From: Hyperoodon ampullatus | Taxonomy: Eukaryota; Chordata; Mammalia; Artiodactyla; Ziphiidae | Reading direction: 5' to 3' | DNA length: 64,000 nucleotides | Assembly: GCA_949752795.1 (NCBI GenBank) | Contig: OX457068.1 | Location: forward strand, 59,833,582-59,897,581 | In this document: one piece after another, positions 59,637 to 64,000 of the stretch | Layout: every line of letters starts with the position of its first letter | Position numbering within the stretch: position 1 is the first letter of the stretch | Notes under the pieces: model-generated | Databases searched by the model: none | What the model saw: the letters and a program-made list of their open reading frames with translations, nothing else | Told to the model about the DNA's origin: nothing | Translations under genes and position numbers: made by a program

Positions 59637-60513
59637 ATGAGTTCCCCTCCAGTACTTGAGGAGAGAGATTTCAATCAGCTCACAGTCTGGGACTCTATCT
59701 ACTCTCAGGTTGAAATCATACTGTCAACAGCATCTCAGCTTGTCATGAAGGGTGCTAGTAAAAGCATATTTGCTTGGACCAGCTCCAGACTGAGAAAACC
59801 CACAGCAAAAGCTAAACTAACAAGCAAAGACAAAGACATTTTCCAAATAGTGATGACTCCTGATTACATTTCTAAATTCTTCAGCCCCAATATGGATGTG
59901 GCACATGTAGACTTCCATCTAAAATCAGTGAAACTCCCAGAAGAATTGTGTCTAGAGAGAAGGCTGTCTGATGTGATAAACAGCAAAATCTCCATCTGCC
60001 CAATTCAACTCAGAATTCTCTAAAGAGAAGAGTGTGAAGAAAAGAGAAACTCGGTACAAAAAGGATTCTCTGTTCTTGGCTGAGGATTTTGCTGACTGCA
60101 AGAATTATGCATCACTCAGACCCAGCAACCAGGGCTATGCTATCATTGTCACAACTCCCCAAAGTTACAATCCCATCGAGGTTTCTCACACTAGGTGAGA
60201 CCCCAACATTCGAAGGAAAGAATCACTCCTCTTTGTGTCTGATACAGCTGGGCTCAGAACTCTTTCATCACAGACAAAATGGATTATTGGCCCCCACAGT
60301 AACACATCAAACCTTCTGGAGATATCAGGAGATGAAAGCAGTCATTCCCAGGCATCTGGCTTCTTAGTAAAGCAGAGCAGGAAGACATCTTTGCAGTTGA
60401 TGGGCCACAATTCCCTTGCCTCTCCAACACATTGTGCTACTGGGTCTGAAAACTCATTTCAAGGAAGAGAAGACTTTTCAAAGAGGACCCTTTCTCTGTA
60501 TCCTCTTATCTAA
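59637..60513 (+). pseudogene. Unidentified decayed coding sequence, about 292 codons
   Basis: I do not recognise it. ATG at 59637 follows an in-frame TAA. The first frame is open for 128 codons ('MSSPPVLEERDFNQLTVWDS' to 'ISICPIQLRIL'). A frame shifted by one base takes over near 60013 ('EFSKEKSVKKRETRYKK', 'SLRPSNQGYAIIVTTPQSY') and runs to TAA at 60511-60513, with a single TGA at 60196-60198. So about 877 bases would be open but for one frameshift and one stop (possibly CGA to TGA). The product is hydrophilic and Ser/Lys-rich, with no signal peptide or membrane segment. It could be a dead single-exon gene, a retrocopy, or a long terminal exon. Composition is less AT-rich than the flanks. 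Confidence 0.5.
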
Positions 60514-60909
60514 CTTTCTCCAGGGAAAGGGAGAACCATAGATACAGAGTTTCAATTCTGAGGAGAATATTGTTTAAAAAAAATTTCTCTTGAATCCTCC
60601 CCCTTAAGACTGGCCATTAATAGATGGTAAAAGTAGCTAACTATGGAGTATGGCTTTACCTTGAGACCTTTGTTTTCAGCTTCCCTCTCCCCTTCATTTA
60701 TCACTTCCCCTGATGGAATTGCTTAGAGCCTATGTATTCTCCCCTGCTTTTCTTTATCAAAGCTGCTCTTATTACTTTTTTTCCAGGGAATTTATTATTG
60801 CCTCTCTGTGAACACAGCACCATTCTAATTGTTATAGGATATGAAAAATATATATTAATGAAAATATTTGGCCTCAAAATTAATAGTTAATCTTAAGAAA
60901 TAATGGTTA
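60514..60909. other. Single-copy DNA, no gene seen
   Basis: C/T-rich stretches near 60670-60780; no assignment made. Confidence 0.4.
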
Positions 60910-61112
60910 ATGAATGTGCCTGTCACTCTGCTAAGTGCTTTACAAGTGTCTCTTTTAAACCTATGGCATAGTTGTCCCTACTGCTATTCCTGGGAAGCTT
61001 ATAATGATAAAGAAAACTTGTTCAATATAACACAACTAGAAAGTAGCTGAGCAGGACACAGACCTAGGCAATAAGGCCCTAACCTTGCACTTTTTACCAC
61101 TAAGTTGTTACC
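60910..61112 (-). mobile_element. MIR SINE relic, minus strand
   Basis: 'ctgctaagtgctttacaagt', 'acacaactagaaagtagctg' and 'accactaagttgtt' follow the reverse complement of MIR in order. Confidence 0.7.
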
Positions 61113-61289
61113 AACTCCCTAAAGACAAAACACACAAACCAATCAGAGATGCATAATAGAGCAAACAAAACAACATGAGATGCTAAAATTTAGATATTCA
61201 AATGTCAGTATCTAAGCGTGTGGCCAAGAAAGGAAAAACCCACTTAGACATAACCTCATCCGTCACTAGAATGAAAACCATGAGGCACA

Positions 61290-61380
61290 AACATTTGTCT
61301 TTATTGTTGTATTCCTAGTCCCTAATCCATAGTCTTTCACATAGTAATAATAACTATTTTCTGAATGAATATTTTAAAAT
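61290..61380 (+). mobile_element. Possible L2 3'-end relic
   Basis: 'tattgttgtattcctagtcc' and 'cacatagtaataataactat' resemble the L2 tail ('tgtatccccagcgcctagca...cacatagtaggtgctcaata'). Confidence 0.45.
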
Positions 61381-61382
61381 GT

Positions 61383-61621
61383 CCTAGACATAGAAAACAA
61401 AATTATGGTTACCAAAGGGGAAAGGGGGTGAGGGATAAAATTGAAATTTGGGATTAACAGATACACATTACTATATATAAAATAGATAAACAACAAGGAC
61501 CTACTGTATAGCACAGGGAACTATATTCAGTATCATATATATATAACTGAATCACTCTGCTGTATACCTGAAACATTGTAACTTGACTCTACTTCCATAA
61601 AAATATAAAATTTAAAAAAAG
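61383..61621 (+). mobile_element. L1 3' UTR fragment, plus strand
   Basis: 'tggttaccaaaggggaaagg', 'aaggacctactgtatagcac' and 'aactgaatcactctgctgta' match the older L1 3' UTR type also seen at 3360-3620 and 33226-33385. It ends A-rich. 5'-truncated. Confidence 0.85.
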
Positions 61622-62187
61622 ATTTGTACTTGTAAAGTAACAAGAGGCTTTTCATTAACTCTTATGCCAATAATGGCAGAGTAAGAAATAGTTTATCACA
61701 GTGGGTAATAGTCACCTGAGAATGTCGGGTTTTTTTTTCCAAAGAAATGTGTTCCAGTCGTGTAATGAGGGTTGAAAAATCCCAGCAATATTAGCTCTCC
61801 CTGTTGCTAGTTTATGGAAATGTTAGTATTGTACATAAGAGAAGATAATAGTTCTAAGTAGAATTATCTATCATCATAATAATGTACTTATATTAATTCT
61901 TGAGATAAAATAAAAAAACTTTTAAGAGAATGTTTTCTTATTCCAGCTAGTATATGAAATATTTTAAAAGACACTTAATGTATTAAGTAAGCTGAATAAA
62001 GATTGAGCGAGTGCTTCAAAAATCATAGGGTTGTTTAAGCGATGGGATAATTTTGTTCAATTGACTTAATGAATCTTCACATTATTGATAAAATCTTCAT
62101 GCTTGCCTTCCCTCTAAGAGCCTTAGGCATCACTTTTATAAGGTACCCAGCTTAAAATGATCACATGGTACTATAACAATAAATTAG
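61622..62187. other. Single-copy AT-rich DNA, no gene seen
   Basis: No coding or repeat signal recognised immediately before the EEF1G retrocopy. Confidence 0.45.
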
Positions 62188-63595
62188 CCCCTTTCTCTGC
62201 AGAATCACCAGGGCAGCTTGGACCTTGTGCACATATCCTGAAAACTGGAGAGCCTTCAAGGCCCTCACTGACATTCAGTACAGTGGGGCTCAGGTCCGTG
62301 TGCTCTCTGCACCACCCCACTTCTATTTTGGCCAAACCAAATGCCCCCCAGAATTTCTCAGTAAATTTCCTGCTGGCAAGGTTCCAGCCTTTGAGGGTGA
62401 TGATGGATTCTGTGTGTTTGAGAGCAATGCCATTGGCTACTATGTGAGCAATGAGGAGTTGCGGAGAAGTACTCTTGAATCAGCAGCCCAGGTGGTGCAG
62501 TGGGTGAGCTTTGCTGATAGCGACATAGTTCCCCCAGCCAGAATCTGGGTGTTCCCCAACTTGGGCATCATGCACCACAACAAGCAGGTCACAGAGAATG
62601 CAAAGGAGGTGGTGAGGCAAATTATGGGGCTGCTGGATGCTCACTTGAAGACAAGGACTTTTCTGGTGGGCGAACGTGTGACAATGGCTGACATTACATT
62701 TGTCTGCACCCTGTTGTGGCTTTATAAACAGGTTCTGGAGCCTTCTTTCTGCCAGTCCTTTCCTAATACAAACCACTGGCTCCTCACCTGCATTAACCAG
62801 CCCCAGTTCTGGGCTGTCTTGGGGGAGGTGAAACTGAAAAAATAGCCCAGTTTGATGCTAAAAAGTTTGCAGAGAGCCAGCTTAAAAAGGACACCTCACG
62901 GAAAGAGAAAGCTTCTTGAGAAGAGAAGCAGAAGCCCCAGGCCGAGCGGAAAGAGGAGAAGAAGACAGCTGCCCCTGCTATTGAGGAGGAGCTGGATGAA
63001 TGTGAGCAGGCACTGGGTGCTGAGCAGAAGGACAAGGATCCCTTTGCTCACCTGCCCAAGAGTAACTTTGTGTTGGATGAATTTAAGTGCAAGTACTCCA
63101 ACGAGGACACACTCTCCGTGGTGCTGCCGTACTTTTGGGAGCACTTTGACAAAAATGGCTGGTCCCTGTGGTACTCCGACTACCGCTTCCCTGAAGAACT
63201 CACCCGGACATTCATAAGCTGCAACTTCATCCATGGAATGTTCCAGCGATTGGACAAACTGAGAAAGAATGCTTTTGCCAGTGTCATTCTCTTTGGAACC
63301 AAAAATAGCAGCTCCATTTCTGGAGTCTGGGTCTTCCGAGACCAGGAGCTTGCCTTTCCCCTGAGTCCAGATTGGCAGGTGGATTATGAGTCATACACAT
63401 GGCAGAAACTGGACCCCAGCAGCGAGGATACCCAGCCGCTGGTTCAAGAATATTTCTCCTGGGATGGGGTCTTCCAGCATGCAGGCAAAGCCTTCAATCA
63501 GGGAAAATTCTTCAAATGAACATCTCTTGCCATTGCCTAGCTGCCTGCACCTGCCCTTCAGGGAGAATGGGGGTCACTAAAGGAAACTGAACATC
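62188..63595 (+). pseudogene. EEF1G: EEF1G processed pseudogene (translation elongation factor 1 gamma)
   Basis: Intronless copy of the mRNA for the eEF1 complex subunit that anchors the exchange factor. The 5' UTR end is at about 62188-62209. The start codon has become AGG (62210-62212). The GST-like N-terminal half follows ('[20 protein letters not shown]', '[20 protein letters not shown]'). Near 62832-62842 four bases are lost at 'VKLCEKM', giving a frameshift and stop. In the restored frame an in-frame TGA occurs at 62917-62919, in the charged linker. The C-terminal EF1G domain is open from 63070 to the natural TGA at 63517-63519 (149 codons; '[16 protein letters not shown]', '[17 protein letters not shown]'). 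Coding length 1310 plus 4 equals the 1314 bases of the 437-residue protein. The first 60 or so bases of the 3' UTR also match. Not functional as EEF1G. Confidence 0.95.
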
Positions 63596-64000
63596 GAACC
63601 CTTTCCTACCCTGCCTCCTTCGTGGGTGATGGCTTCTTCAAAGGGGAGTAGATATCTTGAAGCAGGGTGTTATCTATACCTGCAGGACCTCCCTGTGCAG
63701 GAGAGAAGTCTTCAGAAGAGCAGAAAGAGAGGTCTCTCCTCAGTTTTGATATTTATTTTAAATTGCCTTGCCTCCCCTGTGATGACCATCTTCTAAGCTA
63801 GCTGGGAAAGATTGGTTGTAGTTAGGAGGTGGTGATGCAGGGCTTTATAACTACCTAATTCCAGACCTTCCTGCATGAAGGGGGAGAATACCTGCTGGTG
63901 GGGTGAAAGCACAGCATGCAGAGTGACTTAACACTGCTTCCCGCAGCTGCCCTGTGAGATGGGGTAGCAGCCATATCCAAGAGTCATAGTTTCAACACTT
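63596..64000. other. Sequence downstream of the EEF1G retrocopy, to the window edge
   Basis: No poly(A) tract follows the short EEF1G 3' UTR. The sequence is GC-richer than the local average and contains an ATTTA-like 'tgatatttattttaaat' near 63750. It may be the continuation of a longer retrocopied transcript that runs past the window, or ordinary DNA. Confidence 0.35.

Overview
This is a vertebrate nuclear window, almost certainly from a cetacean (whale, dolphin or porpoise). The diagnosis rests on several copies of the tRNA-derived CHR SINE, the cetartiodactyl family whose 3' body reads like 'gggaagatcccacatgcc' and 'cggagcctgtgctccgcaac', on L1 elements of the same lineage, and on ancient MIR and L2 relics, in AT-rich, gene-poor DNA. 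I see no intact host protein-coding gene. What coding sequence exists is retroelement ORFs, processed pseudogenes, and one decayed reading frame I cannot name.

Layout: 1-3658, AT-rich DNA then a 5'-truncated L1 (+) carrying a second L1 3' end. 3700-10905, one old L1 (+) split by a CHR SINE, a rearranged younger L1 with a 14-bp target duplication, and a short L1 3' end with a 12-bp duplication. 10917-16160, mostly single-copy DNA with a (CA)n repeat, a MER1-type hAT element, a solo ERV-like LTR and a young CHR SINE with a clean 16-bp duplication. 16165-29866, a near full-length old L1 (-) split by a 6.6-kb, structurally full-length younger L1 (-) and by an RPL32 processed pseudogene; both inserts sit at essentially one target site. 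The old L1 ends in a tandem-repeat 5' UTR.

29867-37466, single-copy DNA with a CHR SINE, a MIR, an L1 with inverted segments and an old L1 3' half. 37467-44676, a second structurally full-length but mutated L1 (+). 44691-51130, single-copy DNA with MIR/L2 relics and an L1 3' end. 51998-53598, a decayed intronless protein-kinase pseudogene (-) of the MARK/sperm-motility-kinase type, followed by low-complexity DNA. 54543-56705, an old L1 (+) holding a SINE inside a SINE, then an LTR-like fragment. 57071-58618, an 82-bp inverted repeat with one mismatch. 59637-60513, an unidentified decayed reading frame. 62188 to the right edge, an EEF1G processed pseudogene.

The parts do not work together as a pathway. 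The common theme is L1 activity: L1 copied itself, mobilised the CHR SINEs and reverse-transcribed host mRNAs (RPL32, EEF1G and probably the kinase). I found no evidence of a new biological system; the notable items are insertion-mechanism signatures and one unidentified decayed gene.
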